Source: Corynebacterium frankenforstense (GTDB taxonomy: Bacteria > Actinomycetota > Actinomycetes > Mycobacteriales > Mycobacteriaceae). Taken from it: 64,000 nucleotides of DNA. The DNA lies in the NCBI RefSeq assembly GCF_030211955.1, contig NZ_JASODI010000014.1:1-64000 (forward strand), read 5' to 3'. Positions within the stretch are counted from its first letter, which is position 1; the number at the start of each line of letters is the position of its first letter. This document shows, in pieces, positions 44,522-54,225 of this stretch. Made by a program: the position numbers and the translations under genes. A model generated the notes under the pieces. The model did not search any database. It saw only the letters and a program-made list of their open reading frames with translations, and was not told where the DNA came from.

Positions 44522-47098
44522 CTAGTGCGCGGCGGCCTCCCAGTTCTCGCCGACGCCGACGCTGACCTCCAGCGGCACGCGCAGCTCGATCGCGCCGTCC
44601 ATCTCGGCGCGCAGGATGTCGGTGACCTCCTCGCGCTCACCGGCGGCGACCTCGACGACGAGCTCGTCGTGGACCTGCAGCAGCACCCGCGAGGAGAGCC
44701 CGCGCTCGCGCAGGGCCCGGTCGACGCGGATCATGGCGACCTTGATGATGTCGGCGGCCGTGCCCTGGATCGGGGCGTTGAGGGCGGCGCGCTCGGCGTT
44801 CTCGCGGGCGATGCGGTTGGTGCTGGCCAGCTCGGGTAGGTAGCGGCGCCGGCCGAAGACGGTGGAGGTGTAGCCGTCGCGGCGGGCGACCTCGACCACG
44901 CCCCCGAGGTAGTCCTTGACCCCGCCGAAGCGCTCGAAGTAGCTGTCCATGATGGACTTCGCCTCGCCGGGCGCGATGCCCAGCTGCTGGGAGAGCCCGT
45001 AGGCCGACAGCCCGTAGGCCAGGCCGTAGCTCATGGCCTTCACGCGCCGGCGCAGCTCCGGGGTCACCTGGTCGACGGGCACGTCGAAGACGCGCGAGCC
45101 GACGAAGTTGTGCAGGTCCTCGCCGCCGCGGTAGGCCTCGATCAGCCCGGCGTCACGTGAGAGGTGCGCCATGACACGCATCTCGATCTGCGAGTAGTCG
45201 GCGGTGACCAGGCTCTCGAAGTCCGGCCCGACGGTGAACGCGGAGCGGATCTTGCGCCCGGCCGGGGTGCGCACGGGGATGTTCTGCAGGTTCGGGTCGG
45301 TCGAGGACAGCCTGCCGGTCGAGGTGACCGTCTGGTGGAAGGTGGTGTGGATGCGGCCGTCGGAGCCGACCGACTTGATCAGGCCCTCCAGCGTCGACTT
45401 CATCTTCTGGTACTCGCGGTGGGCCAGCAGGTGGTCGAGGAACGGGTGCGGGTGCTTGACCGCCAGCTGCTCGATCTCCTTGGCCGCCGTGGAGTAGCCG
45501 GTCTTCGTCTTCTTCGTCTTGGGCATGCCGAGGGTCTCGAAGAGGACGACCTGGAGCTGCTTGGGGCTCGACAGGTTCAGCTCCGGGTCGCCGGCGATCT
45601 CGCGGGCGGCCTCCTCCTCGTGGGCCACGGAGTCCTCGAAGCCGGCGAGCTGCTCGCGCAGCACGTCGATGTCCACGGCGATGCCGGTGGACTCCATGCG
45701 CGCCAGGATGCCCACCAGCGGCAGCTCCATGTCGAGGTAGAGCTCGTAGGCGTCGATGCCCTGCAGCTCCTCGACCAGCTCGGCGGAGAGCTCGAGGATT
45801 GCGGCGGCCCGGTCGACGTCGCGCTCGCCGAGCGAGCGGCGCAGGTGGCGCTGGTAGACGTCGTCGAGGGCGTAGGTGCGCTGGCCGGGGTGCAGCAGGT
45901 AGGCGGCCAGCAGGGTGTCGTGGGCCAGCCCGCCGAGCTCGAAGCCGCGCTCGGCCAGGCGGTGGATGAGGTCTTTCGCGCCGTGGACGAACTTGGGCGA
46001 GTCGCCGGCGAGCCACTCGGCGAGCCTGGCCTCCTCGGCGGCGTCCAGGTCGGCCAGTTCCAGCACCACGGCGCTGCGCGCGACGTCGGCAAGCACCAAC
46101 GTCTCCTCGCCCACCAAGTCGAGCGCGGTCGGGCGCTCGCCCAGCCACGCCACGCCGTCGTCGGAGACGGTGACGGCGTCGGGGGTGTCGTCGGCGGGCA
46201 GCTCGCCGTCGTCGTTCGGCACGACGGCGAGCACGCGCTCGCGCAGCTGGGTGCCGAACTCGAGCTCGTCGAACTTGGCGGCCACCTCGGCCACCTTCGC
46301 CTCGCGGAAAGTCAACTCCTCGGGCTTGACCCCGAGGTCGAGGTCGGTGACCATCTGCGTCAGCCGGCGGTTCATCCGCACCTGGTCGAGGCGCTCGCGC
46401 AGGTTGTCACCGGTCTTGCCGGTGATCTCGTCGGCGTTGTCCAGCAGGCTCTCGAGGTCGCCGTACTTGAGGATCCACTTCTGCGCGGTCTTCTCGCCCA
46501 CGCCCGGGATCTTCGGCAGATTGTCGGAGGGGTCGCCGCGCAGCGCGGCGAAGTCCGGGTACTGCTCGGGAGTGAGACCGTACTTCTCCTCGACGGCCTC
46601 CGGGGTGAAGCGGTGCAGCGTGGAGACACCCTTCGTCGGGTAGAGCACGGTCGTGTTCTCGTCGACGAGCTGCAGGTAGTCGCGGTCGCCGGTGACGATC
46701 AGCGTCTGGCCGAGCGCCTCGTCGCCGTCGGCGGCCGTGGCCAGGGTCGCAAGGATGTCGTCGGCCTCGTAGTTGTCCACGCTCAGCGTCGTGATGCCGA
46801 GGGTGCCCAGCACCTCGCGGATGATGTCCACCTGACCGCGGAACGCCTCCGGGGCGGCCTCGCGCTGGGCCTTGTACTCCGGGAAGAGGTCGGTGCGGAA
46901 GGTGTGGCGCCCGACGTCGAAGGCGACCGCGATGCGGGTGGGTTCCTCGTCGCGCAAAAGGCCGGCGAGCATGGACAGGAAGCCGTAGACCGCGTTCGTG
47001 TGCTGGCCGCCGGAGGTGGAGAACTTCTCCACCGGCAGAGCGTAGAAGGCGCGGAAGGCCATGGAGTGGCCGTCGATGAGCAGCAGTCGTTCCGTCAC
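44522..47098 (-). CDS. polA: DNA polymerase I
   Basis: An 858-residue repair and replication polymerase. It has an N-terminal 5'-3' exonuclease (LLIDGHSMAFRAFYAL, VTGDRDYLQLV, PSDNLPKIPGVGEKTA), a middle 3'-5' exonuclease-like domain whose usual acidic metal-binding motifs are not evident (probably no proofreading, as in other actinobacterial PolA) and a C-terminal polymerase (VTADYSQIEMRVMAHLS, RRVKAMSYGLAYGLSAYG, QVHDELVVEV). GTG start at 47098 with a TAGACT -10 box 8 bases upstream. Confidence 0.97.
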   Translation of the reverse strand: MTERLLLIDGHSMAFRAFYALPVEKFSTSGGQHTNAVYGFLSMLAGLLRDEEPTRIAVAFDVGRHTFRTDLFPEYKAQREAAPEAFRGQVDIIREVLGTLGITTLSVDNYEADDILATLATAADGDEALGQTLIVTGDRDYLQLVDENTTVLYPTKGVSTLHRFTPEAVEEKYGLTPEQYPDFAALRGDPSDNLPKIPGVGEKTAQKWILKYGDLESLLDNADEITGKTGDNLRERLDQVRMNRRLTQMVTDLDLGVKPEELTFREAKVAEVAAKFDELEFGTQLRERVLAVVPNDDGELPADDTPDAVTVSDDGVAWLGERPTALDLVGEETLVLADVARSAVVLELADLDAAEEARLAEWLAGDSPKFVHGAKDLIHRLAERGFELGGLAHDTLLAAYLLHPGQRTYALDDVYQRHLRRSLGERDVDRAAAILELSAELVEELQGIDAYELYLDMELPLVGILARMESTGIAVDIDVLREQLAGFEDSVAHEEEAAREIAGDPELNLSSPKQLQVVLFETLGMPKTKKTKTGYSTAAKEIEQLAVKHPHPFLDHLLAHREYQKMKSTLEGLIKSVGSDGRIHTTFHQTVTSTGRLSSTDPNLQNIPVRTPAGRKIRSAFTVGPDFESLVTADYSQIEMRVMAHLSRDAGLIEAYRGGEDLHNFVGSRVFDVPVDQVTPELRRRVKAMSYGLAYGLSAYGLSQQLGIAPGEAKSIMDSYFERFGGVKDYLGGVVEVARRDGYTSTVFGRRRYLPELASTNRIARENAERAALNAPIQGTAADIIKVAMIRVDRALRERGLSSRVLLQVHDELVVEVAAGEREEVTDILRAEMDGAIELRVPLEVSVGVGENWEAAAH

Positions 47099-47163
47099 GC
47101 CCGCCCAGTCTAGACAGCCGCGTTTATTCCGCGCGGGCCCGGTGCGCTAGCATTCTTCGGCAG

Positions 47164-47247
47164 GCCCCTGTGGCGGAACTGGTAGACGCGCCGCACTCAA
47201 AATGCGGTATCCGCGAGGATGTGTGGGTTCGATTCCCACCGGGGGCA
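47164..47247 (+). tRNA. tRNA-Leu (anticodon CAA)
   Basis: An 84-base class II tRNA. The acceptor stem GCCCCTG pairs with CGGGGGC (one G-T), the anticodon arm is CCGCA / TGCGG with loop CTCAAAA, giving anticodon CAA for the UUG codon. There is a long variable arm (TATCCGCGAGGATG) and the T-arm GGGTTCGATTCCC. Discriminator A at 47247; the CCA end is not fully encoded (next bases CCG). Position boundaries are by eye. Confidence 0.93.
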
Positions 47248-47256
47248 CCGCCGGAG

Positions 47257-47281
47257 GCGCCGCACCACGTGCGGCGCTTTT
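47257..47281 (+). terminator. tRNA-Leu terminator
   Basis: GCGCCGCAC, loop CAC, GTGCGGCGC followed by TTTTC, 9 bases after the tRNA end. Strong intrinsic terminator. Confidence 0.85.
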
Positions 47282-47302
47282 CGGCGCTTGGGGCCCGCCC
47301 CG

Positions 47303-47321
47303 CTTGCCGACGCCGCGCCGG
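47303..47321 (+). repeat. dispersed repeat copy
   Basis: CTTGCCGACGCCGCGCCGG, continuing GTCGCCGTGG as in the copies at 27112 and 55892. Its GCCGCGCCGG can pair with CCGGCGCGGC about 20 bases on (47341-47351), making a 10-bp stem. Confidence 0.5.
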
Positions 47322-47419
47322 TCGCCGTGGGCGCGTCCCCTCCGGCGCGGCGGCGCTGGGCCGTGGGGTCACGCTGCTAGGCTGGTCGGGTCAAGATCCG
47401 CCCGAAACTGGAGGTAGCC

Positions 47420-47470
47420 GTGCGTCGCCCCCTGTCCATGACCCGCCCTCCCGGGAGCGTGGTGCGCTAG
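47420..47470 (+). CDS. 16-codon leader peptide upstream of the DUF368 gene
   Basis: GTG at 47420 with a perfect GGAGG 5 bases before it opens a 16-codon frame (VRRPLSMTRPPGSVVR) whose TAG stop directly abuts the ATG of the DUF368 gene at 47471. The downstream ATG has no close ribosome site, so translation of this tiny frame may feed ribosomes to it. A TAGGCT box at about 47378-47383 could be the promoter -10. Whether the peptide itself matters is unknown. Confidence 0.5.
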   Translation: MRRPLSMTRPPGSVVR

Positions 47471-48376
<906 letters not shown>

Positions 48377-48379
48377 CCC

Positions 48380-49303
48380 ATGACCGCCTCAACGCTGCGC
48401 CGCCCGCTGCGCGCCCTCGCCGGTGTGCTCACCGCGCTGGCGTGCGCGTTCGGCCTGAGCGCGTGCGTGACCAACGAGGAGACCGGCCACCCCGAAGGCT
48501 GGGAGGAGATCACTCCCCCGGCCGACCCGCAGGTGCAGGCGCTGGTCCCCGAGGAGATCGCCGCCCGCGGCTCCATCTCCATCGGCACCAACCCGCCCTT
48601 CGCCCCCTTCGAGTTCAAGGACTCGCAGGGCAACATCATCGGCTTCGAGATGGACCTCGCCGCCGCCGTGGCCTCGGTGATGGGGCTCGACCTGGAGATC
48701 CGCCAGCAGGACTTCGCCATGATCCTGCCGGCGATCAACGGCGGGACCATCGACTTCGGCGCGACCGGGTTCACCGACACCGAGGAGCGCCGCCAGGGCT
48801 TCGACTTCATCGACCACCTCTACGCCGGCATCCAGTGGGCGCAGCAGTCCGGTGAGCCCCCGGTGGACCCGGACCACGCCTGCGGGCTGACGGTCGCGGT
48901 GCAGCGCACCACGGTCGCCGAGACCGACGACGTGCGCCCGAAGTCCGCCGAGTGCGAGGCCCGCGGCGAGAAGCCGATCGAGATCCTGTCCTACGAGACC
49001 GCCGACCAGGCCGCCACCGCCCTGGTGGTCGGCCGCGCCGACGCCCTGTCCGCGGACTCCCCGATCACCGCCTGGGCCATCGAGCGCGCCGACGGCAAGA
49101 TCACCACCACCGGTGAGGTCTTCGCCGCCGCCCCCTACGGCTTCGCCACCCCGAAGGGCTCGCAGCTGACCGACGCGATCGCCGCCGCCATGCAGGTGCT
49201 CATCGACTCCGGCGACTATGAGCGCATCCTGGCGCAGTGGAACATCACCGACGGCCTGGTCGACCAGGCCCTGATCAACGAGGAACCGGCTGATATCCGA
49301 TGA
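48380..49303 (+). CDS. amino-acid ABC transporter substrate-binding lipoprotein
   Basis: A 307-residue lipoprotein: signal peptide with lipobox LSAC (about 22-25), then the family 3 binding fold (GSISIGTNPPFAPFEFKDSQ, IIGFEMDLAAAVASVMGLDL, GATGFTDTEERRQGFDFIDH). It delivers a polar amino acid or related compound to the permease. The exact ligand cannot be read from the sequence. ATGA overlap with the permease gene. Confidence 0.92.
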   Translation: MTASTLRRPLRALAGVLTALACAFGLSACVTNEETGHPEGWEEITPPADPQVQALVPEEIAARGSISIGTNPPFAPFEFKDSQGNIIGFEMDLAAAVASVMGLDLEIRQQDFAMILPAINGGTIDFGATGFTDTEERRQGFDFIDHLYAGIQWAQQSGEPPVDPDHACGLTVAVQRTTVAETDDVRPKSAECEARGEKPIEILSYETADQAATALVVGRADALSADSPITAWAIERADGKITTTGEVFAAAPYGFATPKGSQLTDAIAAAMQVLIDSGDYERILAQWNITDGLVDQALINEEPADIR

Positions 49304-50238
49304 CTGAAACCGCACAGACTCAGCCCGCGCCCATCCGCGCGGTGCCGCTGAAGCACCCGGGCCGCTGGGTGACCGCCGCGATCGTGGTCGGGCTGGCCGC
49401 CTGGTTCCTCATCGGCGCGGCCACCAACGAGGCCTACGGCTGGGACACCTACTTCGCTTACCTCTTCGACACCCGCATCATCACCGCTGCGGGCCACACC
49501 ATCGCGATCACGACGCTGGCGATGGTCCTCGGCGTGGTCGGCGGCGTGCTGCTGGCCGTGATGCGCATGTCGCCCAACCCGGTGCTGCGGGTGGTCTCCT
49601 GGGGCTTTTTGTGGGTCTGGCGCGGCACCCCGATCTACGTCCAGCTGGTCTTCTGGGGCCTTCTGGGGTCGATCTACCAGGTCATCGCCGTCGGCCCGGT
49701 GGAGATCAGCGTCGAGTCCGTGCTGAGCAACATGTTCCTGCTCGCCGTGCTCGGCCTCGGCCTCAACGAGGCGGCCTACATGGCGGAGATCGTCCGCTCC
49801 GGCATCCAGGCCGTGCCCGAGGGCCAGCTGGAGGCGTCCAAGGCCCTCGGCATGGGCTGGTGGATGACCATGCGGCGCACGGTGATGCCGCAGGCGATGC
49901 GCATCATCATCCCGCCGACGGGCAACGAGTTCATCTCGCTGCTGAAGACCACCTCGCTGGTCGTGGCCATCCCCTACACCCACGAGCTCTACGGCCGGTC
50001 GCTCGACATCGCCAACGCGCTGTTCGAGCCGGTGCCGATGCTGCTGGTGGCGGCCACCTGGTACCTGGTGATCACCTCGCTGTTCATGATCGGCCAGCAC
50101 TACCTGGAGAAGTACTACGAGCGCGGGTCCACCCGCGAACTGACCGGCCGCCAGCTGGCCGCCCTCGCCGACGCCGAGGGCACGCTGCCCGGAAACGTCA
50201 CCGTCATCCCCGAACCGGAACGGAAGGCCAAGAAGTGA
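49300..50238 (+). CDS. amino-acid ABC transporter permease
   Basis: A 312-residue HisM/GlnP-type permease. About five membrane helices; the cytoplasmic EAA loop for the ATPase reads [20 protein letters not shown] (about 182-201). The typical start of the transporter domain is [20 protein letters not shown] (about 66-85). A single permease gene suggests a homodimer. It overlaps both neighbours (ATGA and GTGA). Confidence 0.93.
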   Translation: MTETAQTQPAPIRAVPLKHPGRWVTAAIVVGLAAWFLIGAATNEAYGWDTYFAYLFDTRIITAAGHTIAITTLAMVLGVVGGVLLAVMRMSPNPVLRVVSWGFLWVWRGTPIYVQLVFWGLLGSIYQVIAVGPVEISVESVLSNMFLLAVLGLGLNEAAYMAEIVRSGIQAVPEGQLEASKALGMGWWMTMRRTVMPQAMRIIIPPTGNEFISLLKTTSLVVAIPYTHELYGRSLDIANALFEPVPMLLVAATWYLVITSLFMIGQHYLEKYYERGSTRELTGRQLAALADAEGTLPGNVTVIPEPERKAKK

Positions 50239-51035
50239 CCCAGCCCAGCAACAACCACGCCGCCGGCGCCGCGACCCCGATGATCGACGCGCAGCAGGTG
50301 TGCAAGTCCTTCGGCCAGCTCCAGGTGCTCAAGGGCATCGACATGACCGTGCCGGCCGGCTCGGTCACCTGCCTGATCGGCCCGTCCGGCTCCGGTAAGT
50401 CGACGTTTCTGCGCTGCGTGAACCACCTCGAGAAGGTCACCGCCGGGCGGCTCTACGTCGACGGCGAGCTGATCGGGTACAAGGAGAAGGACGGCACCCT
50501 CTACGAGATCTCCGAGAAGGAGGCCGCCCGCCAGCGCGCCGACATCGGCATGGTCTTCCAGAACTTCAACCTCTTTCCCCACCGCACCGCGCTGGAGAAC
50601 ATCACCGAGGCCCCGGTGCACGTCAAGGGCGTCGACGCGGGCGAGGCGGAGCGCCGGGCCCGGGAGCTGCTCGACATGGTGGGCCTGGCGCACAAGGCCG
50701 ACGCCTACCCGGCGCAGCTGTCGGGTGGTCAGCAGCAGCGCGTGGCCATCGCGCGCGCGGTGGCCATGCGCCCGAAGCTGATGCTCTTCGACGAGCCGAC
50801 CTCCGCGTTGGACCCGGAGCTGGTCGGCGAGGTGCTGCGCGTGATGAAGGAGCTGGCCGCCGAGGGGATGACCATGCTCGTGGTCACCCACGAGATGGGC
50901 TTCGCCCACGAGGTCGCCGACCAGATCGTCTTCATGGCCGACGGCCGCGTGGCCGAGCGCGGCACCCCGGCCGAGGTGCTGGACAACCCGCGCGAGGAGC
51001 GCACCCAGGCGTTCCTGTCGAGCCTGTTGAAGTAG
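50235..51035 (+). CDS. amino-acid ABC transporter ATP-binding protein
   Basis: A 266-residue ATPase of the polar amino-acid uptake family. Walker [10 protein letters not shown] (about 55-63), Q-loop [11 protein letters not shown], signature [17 protein letters not shown], Walker [16 protein letters not shown], and switch His [15 protein letters not shown] start at 50235 inside the permease stop (GTGA). Last gene of the DUF368-transporter unit; a strong terminator follows. Confidence 0.95.
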   Translation: MTQPSNNHAAGAATPMIDAQQVCKSFGQLQVLKGIDMTVPAGSVTCLIGPSGSGKSTFLRCVNHLEKVTAGRLYVDGELIGYKEKDGTLYEISEKEAARQRADIGMVFQNFNLFPHRTALENITEAPVHVKGVDAGEAERRARELLDMVGLAHKADAYPAQLSGGQQQRVAIARAVAMRPKLMLFDEPTSALDPELVGEVLRVMKELAAEGMTMLVVTHEMGFAHEVADQIVFMADGRVAERGTPAEVLDNPREERTQAFLSSLLK

Positions 51036-51053
51036 ACCAACCCGACAACGCAA

Positions 51054-51096
51054 CGAGCCGTGTCAGGCCCCGCAACAGGGGACTTGACACGGCTCG
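51054..51096 (+). terminator. terminator of the ABC transporter unit (bidirectional)
   Basis: CGAGCCGTGTCA pairs with TGACACGGCTCG (12 pairs), with an inner CCCC/GGGG stem in the loop. It begins 18 bases after the ATPase stop and lies 21 bases before the stop of the convergent gene, so it may serve both. Confidence 0.75.
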
Positions 51097-51117
51097 ATTC
51101 GACTGCGAACCCGTGGG

Positions 51118-51423
51118 TCACTGGGACTCACGGAGGGCGGCGACCTTGGCTTCGAAGATGAACTTTTCCTCGATGTCCCGGATCTCGTCCCGGATGAGAG
51201 AAATAGTATCGCCGACAGGCTCAAGCTTCTGGTCACTCAGCCCGTGGTCCCACAGCTCCGGATAGCGCAGCTGGTTCTCGCTGTCCGTAAAGTCACAGAC
51301 GTCCAGCATGCCCCAGAGATCCGCCTCAAACCGCTCGAGTGTCGCCAGAGCCTCCCGGTGCCGCTCCAAGATCGCCTCTAGCCGCCGGATGAGTTCCGCC
51401 GGCTTCATCACGCCCTTCGACAT
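51118..51423 (-). CDS. small helical protein next to a bacteriocin gene
   Basis: A 101-residue soluble protein with no family I recognise. It is helical: LIRRLEAILERHREALATLERFEADLWGML in two parts near the start, and ISLIRDEIRDIEEKFIFEAKVAAL at the end. There is no signal peptide or membrane helix. ATG 51423 has GGAGGAAGGAATACTTCG upstream. It lies 62 bases downstream of the lactococcin-972-like gene on the same strand and shares its lower G+C content, so an accessory or immunity role is possible but unproven; known Lcn972 immunity proteins are polytopic membrane proteins. Confidence 0.7.
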   Translation of the reverse strand: MSKGVMKPAELIRRLEAILERHREALATLERFEADLWGMLDVCDFTDSENQLRYPELWDHGLSDQKLEPVGDTISLIRDEIRDIEEKFIFEAKVAALRESQ

Positions 51424-51485
51424 CGAAGTATTCCTTCCTCCTTGTAGGTTCGAGCCCGCGGAAGCAGACCCCTACGGACACGCGA

Positions 51486-51981
51486 TCAGCCGGCGTTCCA
51501 GTAAGAGTGGCAGGTACCGGAGGTCACGCCACCAGTCAGCGTGGCCTTTGCCCATTTCCCCCCAGGTTGAGTGGAATTGTTGGTTCGGCCACCCATGGTG
51601 ACCGTGGCACCGTGGTTCTTGGTGCGGTGCATGTAGTGGGAAAAGCAGTGCTTCTCCGTGAAGTTCACCAGGTTCCACCCGTACTGCCAAGTGCCGCCAC
51701 CGACGTTTTCGGTAGTAGTACCTGGCATAGCAAAGAGCGTGGCACCTTCACGATTGCGTTCAACATACCCTGAAAGATCCCCCTCAGGCGCAATCTCCGT
51801 GTCGATCGTGACTCTGCCCGACGTCGGAGCCCCGTGGTCATCAACAGAGAGGACCTCCTGCGTCACCCCGGGTGCAATCTCCACCGGGCCAGGCAGTTCG
51901 TCCGCCGCGGCGGACACAGCCACTCCTGCCCAAAAGCACAGCTCCAGCCGTGACGGTTGCTATTGTAGATTTGGCGCTCAT
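51486..51981 (-). CDS. lactococcin 972 family bacteriocin precursor, frameshift in signal peptide
   Basis: The C-terminal 75 residues match the Lcn972 pattern: GGGTWQYGWN, then CFSHYMHRTKNHGATVTMGG and GKWAKATLTGG, ending in aromatic CHSYWNAG. Lcn972 blocks septum formation by binding lipid II. ATG 51981 with GAAAGGAATCGCA upstream gives MSAKSTIATVTAGAVLL. Removing one G from the run at 51929-51931 continues it as AGVAVSAAADELPGPVE, a complete Sec signal peptide, followed by an acidic pro-region of about 65 residues. As sequenced, the signal and the mature part are in different frames. Two Cys could form a disulfide. Confidence 0.82.
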
Positions 51982-52014
51982 TGCGATTCCTTTCTCGATC
52001 GGTGAGCGTCTTCC

Positions 52015-52044
52015 GTGGCCGCCCCGCCCCAACGGGGCGGCCAC
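52015..52044 (-). terminator. hairpin between the TauE gene and the bacteriocin gene
   Basis: GTGGCCGCCCCG, loop CCCCAA, CGGGGCGGCCAC (12 pairs). It lies 92 bases past the TauE/SafE stop and 34 bases before the bacteriocin start, with no T-tract. Terminator of the upstream gene, or part of the bacteriocin leader. The 52045-52136 stretch is A+T-richer and may hold the bacteriocin promoter (TTCCAA...AACAAT, weak). Confidence 0.5.
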
Positions 52045-52136
52045 CACAAGCGTCCGCTATTGTTACCTGCACCGCAATCGCTTGGAACTAATCGTTACCC
52101 GTTCGTTATGGGTTGCCGCAGGTGTCGCTCAGCCGG

Positions 52137-52895
52137 TCAGAGCAGTCCGACGCCGCCGCGCACGAGCACCACCAGCCCGCCGAGCGCCGCCAGCGCGAGC
52201 GCCAGGGCGTGCGCCTTGTCCTTGGGAACCACCTGGGACAGCCGCGCGCCGTACGCGATGCCGACGACCATGCCGATCAATCCCACCGGCCAGATCCACG
52301 GGTTGACCACCCCCAGCGAACCGGCGCCGGTGACCAGCTTGATGATCACCGAGAGCGCTCCCCCGACCACGAACAGCGGCTGCAGCGTCGCCGCGTAGAT
52401 CCGGTGGTCCCAACGGGCGGCCTGCGCGTACACCGTGATCGCCGGGCCTGCGATGCCGGCCAACGTGTTCATGAAGCCCCCGACCGCGCCGGCGACCAGC
52501 GCTGGAAAACGCCCGTGCGGGGTGGGCACCCAGCGCAGACCGAAGGTGACCACCGCGAGAGCCACGAGCAACGTGCCGCCGACGAGCACCTGCAGCAGGT
52601 CCGTCGAGATCGCCCGGATCACAAGCGCCCCCGGCACCGCGCCCAGGACCATCGTGGAGCCGACCGTGAGGAACTTCCGCAGATCGATGTTGCGCCACGT
52701 CGTCGCCGTGATCAGGGCCGCGTTGACCACCGCGAGCACGTTGACCACCAGAATGCCTTCCACCGGCCCCAAAAGCAGGCTGACCACCGGGCCTGCGACC
52801 AGGCCCAGGCCCATGCCGGAGAGCCGCTGCATGGCACAGCCGAAGACCACCGTGACCAGCAGGACCGCCAACACCGTCGCCCCGGCGCCGACCAT
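52137..52895 (-). CDS. TauE/SafE family membrane transporter
   Basis: A 252-residue membrane protein with about eight helices. The family pattern shows as LSGMGLGLVAGPVVSLLLGP (about 25-44) and GFMNTLAGIAGPAITVYAQ (about 142-160). TauE/SafE proteins are proposed exporters of sulfonates, sulfite or organic anions; the substrate here is not predictable. ATG 52895 shares its A with the coaD stop (TGATG), so the gene is coupled to coaD. Confidence 0.88.
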   Translation of the reverse strand: MVGAGATVLAVLLVTVVFGCAMQRLSGMGLGLVAGPVVSLLLGPVEGILVVNVLAVVNAALITATTWRNIDLRKFLTVGSTMVLGAVPGALVIRAISTDLLQVLVGGTLLVALAVVTFGLRWVPTPHGRFPALVAGAVGGFMNTLAGIAGPAITVYAQAARWDHRIYAATLQPLFVVGGALSVIIKLVTGAGSLGVVNPWIWPVGLIGMVVGIAYGARLSQVVPKDKAHALALALAALGGLVVLVRGGVGLL

Positions 52896-53377
52896 CAGGT
52901 CTCCCCGCGGTACTTCGCGCGGACGGCCTCGACGACGTGCTCGGGCATCAGGCCGGAGACGTCGCCGCCGTAGCGGGCGACCTCCTTGCACAGCGTCGAG
53001 GAGACGTAGCCGTACTTCTCGTCGGTGAGCAGGAAGAAGGTCTCCACGCCGCTGAGCCGCCGGTTCATCTGCGCCATCGGCAGCTCGTAGTCGTAGTCCA
53101 GCGAGGAGCGCAGCCCCTTGACCAGGGCGTCGACGCCGTGGGCGGTGGTGTAGTCGACCAGCAGGCCGCCCCAGGTGTCCACGTCGACGTTGGGCAGGTG
53201 CTCGACGGCGCGGCGGATGAGCTCCATGCGCTCGTCGACGGTGAACAGCCCGGTGTTCTTGTTCGGGTTGGCGGTCACCAGCACCGTCAGCTGGTCCACG
53301 TGCGCGGCGGCACGCTCGAAGATGGACAGGTGTCCCAGGGTGATCGGGTCGAAGGACCCGGGGCAGACGGCTTTCAC
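52895..53377 (-). CDS. coaD: phosphopantetheine adenylyltransferase
   Basis: Penultimate step of CoA synthesis, 160 residues. Nucleotidyltransferase motifs CPGSFDPITLGHLSIFERAA (ATP site with LGH, residues 5-24) and YGYVSSTLCKEVARYGGDV (ISSTxVR-type motif, about 124-142). GTG start at 53377. Length typical. Confidence 0.96.
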   Translation of the reverse strand: MKAVCPGSFDPITLGHLSIFERAAAHVDQLTVLVTANPNKNTGLFTVDERMELIRRAVEHLPNVDVDTWGGLLVDYTTAHGVDALVKGLRSSLDYDYELPMAQMNRRLSGVETFFLLTDEKYGYVSSTLCKEVARYGGDVSGLMPEHVVEAVRAKYRGET

Positions 53378-53427
53378 GGCTCTCTCGGCTTCCTCGTTCG
53401 GAAAAGTCAGTTCAACGGCACCCGCGC

Positions 53428-54000
53428 TCAGCTCTCGGCGCGCTCGAAGACGGCGACGTCCATGCGCGCGATGCCGTAGGTGCGCTTCTTCAGCTTCTGG
53501 CCCGTCGGCGTGAACCCCTCGGGCCAGGTGGTCTCCTCGTCGGCGGCGCGGCGCTCCACGGCGACCACCGCGACGTCGGCAAGCACAGGCTCGAGCGCGG
53601 CCAGCACCTTGCGCACGGTGGAGGCGCGCACGTCGTAGGGCGGGTCGGCGAGCACCATGTCGAAGCGCCCGCGCGGCGCGCGGCGCAGGTAGGCGAAGAC
53701 GTCCTCCTGCTCGACGAGCGCCCCGGGAAGACCGACGGCCTTCGCGTTGGTACGCGCGACGGAACAGGCGGCCGCCGAGGAGTCGACGAGGACGGCCTCG
53801 GCGGCACCGCGGCTGAGCGCCTCGAGTCCCAGCGCCCCGGAGCCGGCGTAGAGGTCGAGCACGTGGCGGCCCTCGACGCCGAAGCGGGACTCCAGCGAGG
53901 AGAACAGGCCCTCCTTCGCACGGTCGGCGGTGGGTCGGGTGCCCTCGGGCGCCTCGGCGAGCCTGCGGCCGCGGGCGGCGCCGGCGACGATGCGCGGCAT
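53428..54000 (-). CDS. rsmD: 16S rRNA (guanine966-N2)-methyltransferase
   Basis: A 190-residue SAM-dependent methyltransferase acting on the 30S subunit. It has PRIVAGAARGRRL and PTADRAKEGLFSSL at the N-terminus, SAM motif LDLYAGSGALGLEALSRGA (about 48-66) and catalytic DPPYD (about 118-122). ATG 54000 overlaps the stop of the upstream biotinyl-domain gene (TAATG). coaD follows after 50 bases, the usual rsmD-coaD pair. Confidence 0.94.
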   Translation of the reverse strand: MPRIVAGAARGRRLAEAPEGTRPTADRAKEGLFSSLESRFGVEGRHVLDLYAGSGALGLEALSRGAAEAVLVDSSAAACSVARTNAKAVGLPGALVEQEDVFAYLRRAPRGRFDMVLADPPYDVRASTVRKVLAALEPVLADVAVVAVERRAADEETTWPEGFTPTGQKLKKRTYGIARMDVAVFERAES

Positions 54001-54215
54001 TACTTCCGCTCGCCCAGGGTCAGGATGCGGTCGCCGCCGCCCACATCGGTGAAGTCCTCGCGGTCGACGTCGGTGACGACGCCGGGGCCCGGGGCGCTGA
54101 CGCTCGCCTCCAGCTTGGCGGCCTCGATGGTCGCCAGGTGGTCGCCCGTCTCGACCGTGTCGCCGACGGCGACGTGATACCGGATGGTTCCGGCGAAGGG
54201 TGCGTGAATCTCCAT
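54000..54215 (-). CDS. biotinyl/lipoyl-domain protein (variant attachment site)
   Basis: A 71-residue stand-alone domain: MEIHAPFAGTIRYHVAVGDT, then ATIEAAKLEASVSAPGPGVV and a Gly-rich end. The fold is that of biotin carboxyl carrier domains. The attachment motif normally EAMKM is here EAAKL, keeping the Lys (residue 34) but losing both Met. It lies between recG and rsmD, where other actinobacteria also carry a small biotinyl-like protein. Modification by biotin is therefore uncertain. Confidence 0.85.
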   Translation of the reverse strand: MEIHAPFAGTIRYHVAVGDTVETGDHLATIEAAKLEASVSAPGPGVVTDVDREDFTDVGGGDRILTLGERK

Positions 54216-54225
54216 GGGCACAAGC

